Source of the DNA: an uncultured Oscillospiraceae bacterium
Lineage (GTDB): Bacteria > Bacillota > Clostridia > Oscillospirales > Ruminococcaceae
NCBI GenBank assembly: GCA_934456315.1
Contig: CAKSHG010000094.1
Location: 1 to 7,932, forward strand
Reading direction: 5' to 3'
Length of the DNA: 7,932 bases
A program made the position numbers and the translations under genes. Below, piece by piece: positions 1-5,492 of the stretch (positions are counted from its first letter, which is position 1; the number at the start of each line of letters is the position of its first letter). The notes below the pieces were generated by a model. It was given only the letters and a program-made list of their open reading frames with translations, ran no database searches and was not told where the DNA came from.

Positions 1-78
1 ACGAGGAGGTTTGAAGAAGCAGTCGGTGTGCTATACACATTTTCACTCAAACAAGGTTTTTAGAGGTGACCTTATATA

Positions 79-107
79 ATGATAACGCACAGGCGCGTTT
101 TTGTCAA
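79..107 (-). promoter_or_regulatory. possible leftward promoter at the window edge
   Basis: On the minus strand a perfect TTGACA (102-107) is followed after 17 bases by TATCAT (79-84), five of six matches to the -10 consensus. If used, it would drive a gene mostly or wholly beyond the left edge, divergent from rpmG. No convincing start codon with a ribosome-binding site lies between it and position 1, so the call rests on the two boxes alone. Confidence 0.3.
84..102 (+). terminator. weak candidate terminator upstream of the rpmG promoter
   Basis: AACGC (84-88) can pair with GCGTT (95-99) around a six-base loop, and the T run continues to 102. The stem is only five base pairs, so this is a weak terminator at best. 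It could end a rightward transcript entering from the left, and it overlaps the -35 box of the possible leftward promoter. Bases 1-83 hold no gene that I can support. Confidence 0.25.
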
Positions 108-137
108 CAACATGGTTCAAAAAAGTGAAAAAAGCCC

Positions 138-166
138 TTGACAAGCGGGAATATATGTGGTATAAT
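138..166 (+). promoter_or_regulatory. consensus sigma-A promoter of the rpmG-secE-nusG-rplK-rplA operon
   Basis: A perfect -35 box TTGACA (138-143) and a perfect -10 box TATAAT (161-166) are separated by the ideal 17 bases. A TG dinucleotide one base before the -10 box (158-159) makes it an extended -10 promoter as well. Transcription would start near 173. Such an ideal vegetative promoter fits a ribosomal and transcription-factor operon that is strongly expressed during growth. Confidence 0.9.
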
Positions 167-172
167 AGTGAT

Positions 173-300
173 ACCTCGAATGGGGCTTATTTTTTTTGTG
201 TCTTTTTATGGATACGCCGAGCCGCCGTTTAAAACCGCAATCCCGCGGCCGAGGGAGGCAATAATGCCCGAAAAGGGCAAGAAAATAGGAGGTGCCGAAA
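173..300 (+). promoter_or_regulatory. structured 5' leader of the rpmG operon
   Basis: The predicted transcript has about 128 untranslated bases before the GTG of rpmG. It contains a small hairpin (174-177 with 182-185) followed by eight Ts (190-197), a GC stem GCCGC/GCGGC (221-225 with 245-249), and a chain of four mutually complementary words: GGCA 257-260, TGCC 265-268, GGCA 276-279 and TGCC 293-296. The middle two, extended to TGCCC/GGGCA (265-269/275-279), exclude the two outer pairings; the last outer pairing would put the AGGAGG ribosome-binding site (287-292) inside a loop. All stems are short. I do not recognise a known leader family here, so regulation is only suggested. Confidence 0.4.
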
Positions 301-450
301 GTGAGAGTTAAAATTACACTGGCGTGTACAGAATGCAAGCAGCGCAACTACAACACCATGAAGAACAAGAAGAACGATCCTGACAGACTTGAGATGAACA
401 AGTACTGCCGCTTCTGCAAAAAGCATACTCTTCACAAGGAAACCAAGTAA
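301..450 (+). CDS. rpmG: 50S ribosomal protein L33, zinc-binding form
   Basis: This 49-residue protein starts at GTG, with AGGAGG at 287-292, eight bases upstream. It is the small large-subunit protein L33. Two CxxC pairs, Cys9/Cys12 (CTEC) and Cys36/Cys39 (CRFC), form the zinc ribbon that marks the 'C+' type; zinc-independent paralogues lack them. The basic middle (KNKKN) and the closing [10 protein letters not shown] match the family, whose usual length is 48-55 residues. It is the first gene of the operon, 15 bases before secE, an arrangement common in Firmicutes. In some bacteria a zinc-free L33 copy elsewhere replaces this form under zinc limitation; this window does not show whether one exists. 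Confidence 0.95.
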   Translation: MRVKITLACTECKQRNYNTMKNKKNDPDRLEMNKYCRFCKKHTLHKETK

Positions 451-465
451 TCAGGAGGAGTCAGA

Positions 466-783
466 ATGGCAAACGAGATCGACGAGATTAAGAACGTTGG
501 CAAAGACACTCCCGATTCTTCCGATGTGAAGGATAGCGCAGACTCCAAGAAGTCAAAGGATAAGGACAAGTCCAAGAAGGCTGCGTCCGCAAAGAAGCCC
601 AAGAAGGGTATCGTAAAGTACTTCAAGGACTGCAAGGCTGAGTTCAAGAAGGTAGTATGGCCCACACCCAAGAGCACCACTAACAACACGATCGTTGTTA
701 TCGTATGCTGCCTGGTGGCTGGTCTGTTCATCTTCGGTATCGACTCGCTTTTCGCATTCCTCAACAAGCTGATACTGGGCTGA
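466..783 (+). CDS. secE: preprotein translocase subunit SecE
   Basis: SecE is the small essential membrane subunit that clamps the SecYEG protein-export channel. The 105-residue product has a long hydrophilic, Lys/Asp/Ser-rich N-terminal tail (about 1-47). The conserved amphipathic segment follows, with its KVVWPT signature (Trp65-Pro66-Thr67), and then one transmembrane helix (about 74-98). That is the single-helix SecE of Gram-positive bacteria, though the charged tail makes it longer than the roughly 60-residue Bacillus protein. AGGAGGAG at 453-460 supports the ATG at 466. It sits between rpmG and nusG, the classical arrangement. The tail is low-complexity and probably disordered; nothing shows a specific role for it. 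Confidence 0.95.
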   Translation: MANEIDEIKNVGKDTPDSSDVKDSADSKKSKDKDKSKKAASAKKPKKGIVKYFKDCKAEFKKVVWPTPKSTTNNTIVVIVCCLVAGLFIFGIDSLFAFLNKLILG

Positions 784-802
784 CAGGTTCAAGGGGGTTA
801 AC

Positions 803-1327
803 ATGGCTGATACAGAGGCAAAGTGGTATATACTCCACACATATTCCGGCTACGAGAACAAGGTCGCTAACGACATCATGAAGGTCGTTGAGAACAGAAA
901 TCTTCAGGACATCATCGAGGAGGTCTATCTCCCCGTTGAAATGACCAAGCAGACCAAGGAAAACGGCAAAGAGGTCGAGGTCGAAGAAAAGCTGTTCCCG
1001 AGCTATGTGTTCGTCAAGATGATCATCACCAACGAGTCATGGTACATCTGCCGCAACACCAGAGGCGTTACCGGTTTCGTAGGTCCAGGGTCGCAGCCTA
1101 CTCCTTTGAGCGAAGAAGAGGTCAAGAACCTCGGTATTATTGAGAAGGAAACTTCCGTTTCCTTCGACGCTGGCGACAGAGTGAGCATCAAGTCCGGTCC
1201 GCTCGAGGGCTTTGAGGGCGTCGTTAAGAGCATTGATCTCGAACACAGCACTGCTGATGTCGATGTATCCATGTTCGGCAGATCCACCCCGGCTACGCTT
1301 GAGCTTTCAGCTATCGCCAAGATCTGA
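803..1327 (+). CDS. nusG: transcription elongation/termination factor NusG
   Basis: NusG binds RNA polymerase to control pausing, elongation and Rho-dependent termination, and helps couple transcription to translation. The 174-residue protein has the N-terminal NGN domain, beginning with the typical [15 protein letters not shown] stretch (about 7-21) and including [10 protein letters not shown] (about 64-73). After the hinge comes the KOW domain, opening with [17 protein letters not shown] (about 123-139) and ending with [11 protein letters not shown]. The length matches housekeeping NusG rather than the specialised paralogues LoaP or RfaH. AAGGGGGT at 791-798 is the ribosome-binding site. 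It follows secE by 19 bases and precedes rplK by 47, the standard order. Confidence 0.97.
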   Translation: MADTEAKWYILHTYSGYENKVANDIMKVVENRNLQDIIEEVYLPVEMTKQTKENGKEVEVEEKLFPSYVFVKMIITNESWYICRNTRGVTGFVGPGSQPTPLSEEEVKNLGIIEKETSVSFDAGDRVSIKSGPLEGFEGVVKSIDLEHSTADVDVSMFGRSTPATLELSAIAKI

Positions 1328-1374
1328 CGCTAACGCGCAGACAAACTTCAAGTTTTTTATGGAGGATAAAAATC

Positions 1375-1800
1375 ATGGCACAGAAGGTTACAGGATTTAT
1401 CAAGTTACAGATTCCTGCCGGTAAAGCAACACCTGCGCCCCCTGTTGGTCCTGCACTGGGTCAGCACGGCGTTAACATCATGGCATTCACCAAGGAGTTC
1501 AACGAGCGTACCAAGGATAAGGCAGGTCTTATAATCCCTGTTGTTATCACTGTTTACGCTGACAAGAGCTTCTCTTTCATTACAAAGACCCCTCCCGCAA
1601 GCGTACTCATCAAGAAGGCTTGCAAGATCGAGAGCGGTTCTGGCGTTCCCAACAAGACCAAGGTCGCAAAGATCACCAAGGCACAGCTCCAGGAGATTGC
1701 TGAGACCAAGATGCCCGACCTGAACGCAGCTAACATCGACACAGCTATGTCTATGATCGCTGGTACTGCACGTTCCATGGGCGTAGAGGTCGTTGACTGA
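1375..1800 (+). CDS. rplK: 50S ribosomal protein L11
   Basis: L11 lies in the GTPase-associated centre of the large subunit and is the target region for thiostrepton-type antibiotics. The 141-residue length is exactly that of most bacterial L11 proteins. The N-terminal domain carries the conserved Pro-rich segment [17 protein letters not shown] (about 19-35). The C-terminal RNA-binding domain includes the [20 protein letters not shown] segment (about 100-119) and ends with [10 protein letters not shown]. The start is supported by GGAGG at 1361-1365. In many bacteria rplK and rplA are cotranscribed and repressed by L1; the L1-like RNA site lies just after this gene, at 1828-1854. Confidence 0.98.
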   Translation: MAQKVTGFIKLQIPAGKATPAPPVGPALGQHGVNIMAFTKEFNERTKDKAGLIIPVVITVYADKSFSFITKTPPASVLIKKACKIESGSGVPNKTKVAKITKAQLQEIAETKMPDLNAANIDTAMSMIAGTARSMGVEVVD

Positions 1801-1827
1801 TAACACTACTAAAACACACTAAATTCA

Positions 1828-1854
1828 GTGGGAGGATCTATTCCGCTTGACCAC
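1828..1854 (+). promoter_or_regulatory. putative L1 autoregulatory RNA site before rplA
   Basis: GTGG (1828-1831) pairs with CCAC (1851-1854), and GGA (1834-1836) with TCC (1842-1844) around a five-base loop. This leaves an asymmetric internal loop of GA opposite GCTTGA. The GTGGGAGG...CCAC arrangement resembles the L1-binding region of 23S rRNA, which has GGUGGGAGG and a distant UACCACC strand. L1 is known to repress its own mRNA by binding such a mimic. The rplA ribosome-binding site (AAGGAGG, 1855-1861) begins at the very next base, so L1 binding would block initiation. The structure and position are seen; the function is inferred from the family. Confidence 0.7.
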
Positions 1855-1869
1855 AAGGAGGATTTTTTA

Positions 1870-2562
1870 ATGAAACACGGAAAGAAGTATGTAGAGAGCA
1901 CCAAGCTCGTTGAGTCTGCTAAGGTTTACGAGTCTGCTGAAGCCCTCGATTTAGTATGCAAGACCGCTAAGGCTAAGTTCGACGAAACCGTTGAGCTCCA
2001 CGTTCGTCTGGGCGTTGACTCCCGTCACGCTGACCAGCAGGTTAGAGGCGCAGTTGTACTGCCCAACGGTACCGGTAAGAAGGTACGCACCCTGGTATTC
2101 TGCAAGGCTGACAAGGAGCAGGCTGCCAAGGACGCAGGCGCTGATTACATCGCTGACAACGACACCGTTGCCAAGATCAACGGCGGCTGGATGGACTTCG
2201 AAGTTGTTATCGCAACACCTGACATGATGGGCGTTGTTGGTAGACTCGGTAAGGTCCTCGGTCCGAGAGGTCTTATGCCTAACCCCAAGGCTGGTACTGT
2301 TACCCCTGACGTAGCTAAGGCTGTTCAGGAAGCTAAGGCTGGTAAGATCGAGTATCGTCTTGACAAGGCTAACATCATTCACTGCCCCATCGGCAAGGCA
2401 TCTTTCGGCGCAGAGAAGCTCGAGCAGAACTTCAACGCTCTGATGGAGGCTGTTGCTAAGGCAAAGCCTGCTGCAGCTAAGGGTCAGTATATCAAGAGCT
2501 GCACAGTTTCTTCCACAATGGGTCCCGGCGTTAAGGTTAACACCATCAAGTTCGGTGTTTAA
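1870..2562 (+). CDS. rplA: 50S ribosomal protein L1
   Basis: L1 forms the mobile stalk that helps release tRNA from the E site, and it also represses translation of its own operon. The product from ATG 1870 has 230 residues, normal for bacterial L1. The diagnostic segment [19 protein letters not shown] lies at about 125-143, followed by the V-x-E-x-KAGK-x-EYR region (about 152-163). The N-terminal [17 protein letters not shown] stretch (about 44-60) and the C-terminal [15 protein letters not shown] are also typical. The reading frame stays open back to a GTG at 1828, but AAGGAGG (1855-1861), eight bases before 1870, decides the start. This is the last gene of the operon; a terminator follows 33 bases later. 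Confidence 0.97.
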   Translation: MKHGKKYVESTKLVESAKVYESAEALDLVCKTAKAKFDETVELHVRLGVDSRHADQQVRGAVVLPNGTGKKVRTLVFCKADKEQAAKDAGADYIADNDTVAKINGGWMDFEVVIATPDMMGVVGRLGKVLGPRGLMPNPKAGTVTPDVAKAVQEAKAGKIEYRLDKANIIHCPIGKASFGAEKLEQNFNALMEAVAKAKPAAAKGQYIKSCTVSSTMGPGVKVNTIKFGV

Positions 2563-2595
2563 TTGCTGACTGGGCTTCTGAAGAAATGATCTAGA

Positions 2596-2658
2596 CCGTC
2601 CGTCCGGTTGACAGGTCAGGATTTCCTGACGGGTCGCCGGAGGGCGGTTTTCGTTTTT
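2596..2658 (+). terminator. large Rho-independent terminator after rplA, possibly a relic of an L10-type leader
   Basis: A long imperfect hairpin is followed by TTTTCGTTTTT (2648-2658). Paired arms are CCGTCC/GGGCGG (2596-2601 with 2642-2647, one G-T pair), TCCGG/CCGGA (2603-2607 with 2637-2641), GAC/GTC (2610-2612 with 2633-2635) and GTCAGG/CCTGAC (2615-2620 with 2625-2630). It ends the ribosomal protein operon. In Firmicutes this spot usually carries the L10 leader followed by rplJ-rplL. The inner GACAG-stem-loop arrangement loosely recalls that leader, but rplJ is absent, so a plain terminator is the safer call. Confidence 0.8.
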
Positions 2659-2669
2659 ACTTAATTTCC

Positions 2670-2688
2670 TAATATAACTTTTATATTA
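2670..2688 (+). promoter_or_regulatory. perfect inverted repeat upstream of the esterase
   Basis: TAATATAA (2670-2677) and TTATATTA (2681-2688) are perfect reverse complements separated by CTT. The repeat sits three bases before the ribosome-binding site CGGAGGA (2692-2698) of the esterase gene. TATAAC inside it (2673-2678) could serve as a -10 box, but no good -35 box stands at the right distance. It could be an operator, an RNA hairpin affecting initiation, or an AT-rich coincidence. I see no better promoter between the terminator and the gene. Confidence 0.35.
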
Positions 2689-2702
2689 CATCGGAGGATA
2701 CA

Positions 2703-3905
2703 ATGGAGATCACAAAATCGTTGACAAGCGTTGTTACAGCTATCATGATGATGCTGACCGGCTGTTCGGCAAAACCGGAACAGCCCGGGACTCCCTCAGG
2801 AGACAACGGCACAAATATCACTACGGAGGATACCACTATGGAACTTTCCCAGAAGAATTTCGCAGCAGACGAGCAGCACGTTAAGCTCATCGGCAGGACC
2901 GGCGAGGCGGAGGGTATCCGCTGGCTGGCACTTTCCGCAAGCGGCGTTGAGTTCACATTCACCGGAACCAGCGCGGCGTTCACCATCGTTGGCGACAACA
3001 TGACTACAAATGCGGAGAAGCAGGCAAGATACGCTGTTTACATCAACGGCGAGCAGACCATGGACAACCTGGTTGATTCCGCAGAAGCTACGGTCACTGT
3101 TTTCACCGCAGACGAGGCTGCTGAAACCACCGTCAAGCTGCTGAAGCTCTCCGAGGCACAGGAATCCACCATGGGTATCAAGGATATAAGCATCACTTCC
3201 ATCGGCGAGGCTAAGCCCACAGCAGAAAAGGATCTCAAGATCGAGTTCATTGGCGACTCTATCACCTGCGGCTACGGCGTTGACGACGAGGATCGCGATC
3301 ATCACTTCAAGTGCTCCACCGAGGACGCGACAAAGGCGTATGCTTTCAAGACTGCACAGGCGCTCGACGCTGACTACAGCCTGGTTTCCTACAGCGGCAA
3401 CGGTATCATCTCCGGTTACTCCAACGATGGAAACAGAGTGACCAGCCAGCTTGTTCCTGACGTATACACCAAGTTCGCGAAGAGCTGGGGCAACTACAAC
3501 GGAATGTTCAACGTATCCGACCTTGACTGGGATTTCAGCAAGTTCCAGCCGAACTACGTAGTTATCAACCTCGGAACCAACGACGCAAGCTACACCAAGG
3601 GCGATAAGGAAAAGGTCATGGAGTACATTGACGGCTATGTTGATTTCCTCAAGGTAGTCCGCGATAAGAACCCGGACGCTCACATAATCTGCTCTCTCGG
3701 CGTAATGGGCGCTGACCTGATGGTAGGCGTAAAGAAGGCAGCGGAAAAGTACACTGAGGAAACCGGCGACACTAACGTTTCCACCTTCCAGTTCAAAACC
3801 CAGGACGGCAACGCAAACGGCTACGCAGCCGACTGGCACCCCACTGCAAAGACCCACGACATCGCAGCTGCTGAACTGACCGAGTACATCAAGTCGCTGA
3901 TGTAA
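2703..3905 (+). CDS. secreted lipoprotein SGNH esterase, carbohydrate esterase family 2-like (probable acetylesterase)
   Basis: The 400-residue product starts with a lipoprotein signal peptide: a hydrophobic stretch (about 7-19) and the lipobox LTGC with Cys21. It should be membrane-anchored outside the cell. A Ser/Thr/Gly-rich linker (22-45) precedes a beta-rich domain (about 50-165), then an SGNH hydrolase domain (about 178-400). Catalytic blocks are visible: GDSIT with Ser186, SGNG with Gly232, LGTND with Asn293, and DWHP with Asp377 and His379. A jelly-roll followed by SGNH is the layout of family CE2, which removes acetyl groups from xylan, mannan and similar polysaccharides. The substrate is inference. 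The upstream frame closes at 2670, so ATG 2703 is the only reasonable start. Codon choice (AAG, GAC, AAC, GGC) resembles that of the ribosomal genes beside it. Confidence 0.85.
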   Translation: MEITKSLTSVVTAIMMMLTGCSAKPEQPGTPSGDNGTNITTEDTTMELSQKNFAADEQHVKLIGRTGEAEGIRWLALSASGVEFTFTGTSAAFTIVGDNMTTNAEKQARYAVYINGEQTMDNLVDSAEATVTVFTADEAAETTVKLLKLSEAQESTMGIKDISITSIGEAKPTAEKDLKIEFIGDSITCGYGVDDEDRDHHFKCSTEDATKAYAFKTAQALDADYSLVSYSGNGIISGYSNDGNRVTSQLVPDVYTKFAKSWGNYNGMFNVSDLDWDFSKFQPNYVVINLGTNDASYTKGDKEKVMEYIDGYVDFLKVVRDKNPDAHIICSLGVMGADLMVGVKKAAEKYTEETGDTNVSTFQFKTQDGNANGYAADWHPTAKTHDIAAAELTEYIKSLM

Positions 3906-3953
3906 ATCCGAAATTAAGATCCGCCCGAAGGGACGGAGCTAAAAGAGTTATAC

Positions 3954-4002
3954 AAAACAAAAGGCAAAGCAGGTTTAAAACTTGCTTTGCCTTTTGTTTT
4001 TT
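3954..4002 (+). terminator. strong terminator of the esterase gene, likely bidirectional
   Basis: Eighteen uninterrupted base pairs join 3954-3971 (AAAACAAAAGGCAAAGCA) and 3983-4000 around an 11-base loop, and the T run continues to 4002. The A-rich left arm gives a T-rich tail on the other strand too, so it can stop transcripts from either side. It lies 48 bases after the esterase stop codon. Confidence 0.9.
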
Positions 4003-4009
4003 AGATTTC

Positions 4010-4060
4010 CGCGCTAAGCGCGCACGTTAATTCCGAATTACGAATTCATAATTCCGAATT
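4010..4060. repeat. short intergenic repeats between the convergent terminators
   Basis: CGCGC-TAA-GCGCG (4010-4022) is a perfect small inverted repeat. It is followed by two exact copies of AATTCCGAATT (4029-4039 and 4050-4060), with the related ACGAATTC between them. The spacer separates two convergent operons and contains no reading frame worth naming. It may be a remnant of a dispersed intergenic repeat, or just AT-rich drift. Confidence 0.45.
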
Positions 4061-4061
4061 T

Positions 4062-4097
4062 AAAAAACGGGCACTCCGCACGGAGCACCCGTTTTTT
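4062..4097 (-). terminator. terminator of the nfn operon, bidirectional-looking
   Basis: AAAAAACGGG (4062-4071) pairs with CCCGTTTTTT (4088-4097). A two-by-two mismatch follows, then CTCCG/CGGAG (4074-4078 with 4081-4085). On the minus strand the stem ends in six Ts, five bases after the nfnB stop. The arms are symmetrical, so it could also catch read-through from the esterase side. Confidence 0.88.
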
Positions 4098-4102
4098 AGA
4101 AA

Positions 4103-5491
4103 TCAGTTCTTGCTCTTGATGTACTCGTCCATAGCTTTGGCAGCAGTCTTACCTGCGCCCATTGCCAGGATTACGGTAGCAGCGCCTGTTACAGCGTCGC
4201 CGCCTGCGAATACGCCTTCGCGGGAAGTCTGACCGTTCTCGTCTGCGATGAAGCAGCCGTGCTTGTTGGTGTCCAGTCCCTTGGTGGTGTTTCTGATAAG
4301 CGGGTTCGGGGAAGTACCGATGGACATTACAACGCAGTCAACATCGAGAACGAACTCGCTGTTGGGCTTCTCAACAGGTCTGCGGCGTCCGGATGCGTCA
4401 GGCTCGCCGAGCTCCATCTCAACGCACTTCATGCCGGTCACGAACTTGTGCTCGTTGCCGAGGATCTCTACAGGGTTGTTGAGGGTCTTGAAGATGATGC
4501 CCTCCTCCATTGCGTGCTCGACCTCTTCCTTACGGGCGGGCATTTCGTCCAGACCACGGCGGTATACTATGTATACGTTCTCCGCACCAAGGCGCTTTGC
4601 ACAGCGCGCTGCGTCCATTGCAACGTTACCGCCGCCGACTACTGCTACGCTGGTGTTCTTCTTGATAGGAGTATCGCTCTCGGGCTTGTATGCCTTCATG
4701 AGGTTGACTCTGGTGAGGAACTCGTTAGCGGAGTAAACGCCCTTGAAGTTCTCGCCGGGGATTTTCATGAATCTCGGCAGACCTGCGCCGGAGCCGATGA
4801 AGATAGCTTCGAAGCCCTGCTCGAACAGCTCATCGACTTCGATGGTACGACCTACAACGACGTTGGTGTTTACCTTAACGCCCATAGCGATGAGGTTGTC
4901 GACCTCGTGCTGAACGATGGACTTGGGAAGTCTGAATTCAGGGATACCGTAAACGAGTACGCCGCCTGCGAGGTGGAGCGCTTCGAATACTGTTACATCG
5001 TAGCCGAGCTTAGCGAGGTCGCCTGCGCATGTGAGTCCGGAAGGACCTGCACCGATGATAGCGACCTTGTGGCCGTTCGGAGCAGGAACTGTGGGAGCTT
5101 CTGTAGCATGTGCATTGTGCCAGTCGGCAACGAATCTCTCAAGACGTCCGATAGCTACCGGCTCGCCCTTGATACCGCGAACGCACTTGCTCTCGCACTG
5201 AGTTTCCTGCGGGCATACACGGCCGCAGACAGCGGGCAGGGAGCTGGACTGGTGGATAACCTGATAAGCGCCTTCAAAATCGCGGTCCTTGATCTTTGCG
5301 ATGAACTCGGGGATATTGATGGATACGGGACATCCGCTCTGGCAGGGCTTCTTGGGGCAGTGCAGGCAGCGGTTAGCCTCGTCGACAGCCTGTTCCTCAG
5401 TGTAGCCGAGCGCTACTTCCTTGAAGTTCTTGTTGCGGACATTCGGGTCCTGAACGGGCATTTCGTTCTTCTTAAGGCTCATGTTAGGCAT
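4103..5491 (-). CDS. nfnB: NfnB-type NADPH-binding large subunit of NADH-dependent ferredoxin:NADP+ oxidoreductase
   Basis: This 462-residue flavoprotein belongs to the GltD/NfnB family. The N-terminal iron-sulfur domain holds eight cysteines: Cys42, 45, 50 and 54, then Cys89, 93, 99 and 103. They fit two [4Fe-4S] clusters, with Glu118 in the LERF motif a likely non-cysteine ligand by analogy with relatives. GAGPSG (147-152) binds FAD, GGGNVAMD (286-293) is the NADP(H) nucleotide fold, and GGDAVTGAATV (430-440) is the C-terminal FAD motif. With NfnA it would form the cytoplasmic transhydrogenase that couples NADPH, NAD and ferredoxin by flavin-based electron bifurcation. Such genes are often labelled glutamate synthase small subunit (gltA/gltD), but no large glutamate synthase subunit is present and nfnA is adjacent. 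The start lies one base after the nfnA stop; AGGAGG (5501-5506) is inside the end of nfnA. Confidence 0.9.
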   Translation of the reverse strand: MPNMSLKKNEMPVQDPNVRNKNFKEVALGYTEEQAVDEANRCLHCPKKPCQSGCPVSINIPEFIAKIKDRDFEGAYQVIHQSSSLPAVCGRVCPQETQCESKCVRGIKGEPVAIGRLERFVADWHNAHATEAPTVPAPNGHKVAIIGAGPSGLTCAGDLAKLGYDVTVFEALHLAGGVLVYGIPEFRLPKSIVQHEVDNLIAMGVKVNTNVVVGRTIEVDELFEQGFEAIFIGSGAGLPRFMKIPGENFKGVYSANEFLTRVNLMKAYKPESDTPIKKNTSVAVVGGGNVAMDAARCAKRLGAENVYIVYRRGLDEMPARKEEVEHAMEEGIIFKTLNNPVEILGNEHKFVTGMKCVEMELGEPDASGRRRPVEKPNSEFVLDVDCVVMSIGTSPNPLIRNTTKGLDTNKHGCFIADENGQTSREGVFAGGDAVTGAATVILAMGAGKTAAKAMDEYIKSKN

Positions 5492-5492
5492 C

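Noticed and set aside
1..63. Open frame from the left edge ending at TAG 61-63 as the tail of an upstream gene
   Set aside because: Twenty codons are too few to judge. A second frame is also open to about 79, and nothing in either is recognisable.
75..80. Plus-strand TATAAT at 75-80 as a second promoter
   Set aside because: No acceptable -35 box is found 16-18 bases upstream and there is no extended -10 TG.
1343..1358. AAACTTCAAGTTTTTT before rplK as an attenuator
   Set aside because: Only about four A/T-rich base pairs can form around the loop, too weak to terminate.
1828..1869. GTG at 1828 as the rplA start
   Set aside because: It would add 14 residues foreign to L1 and lies in the L1-site hairpin. 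The AAGGAGG before ATG 1870 is well placed.
2796..3857. A 353-codon open frame on the minus strand inside the esterase gene
   Set aside because: It is antisense to a gene with a clear signal peptide and catalytic blocks. It has no ribosome-binding site and no family resemblance.
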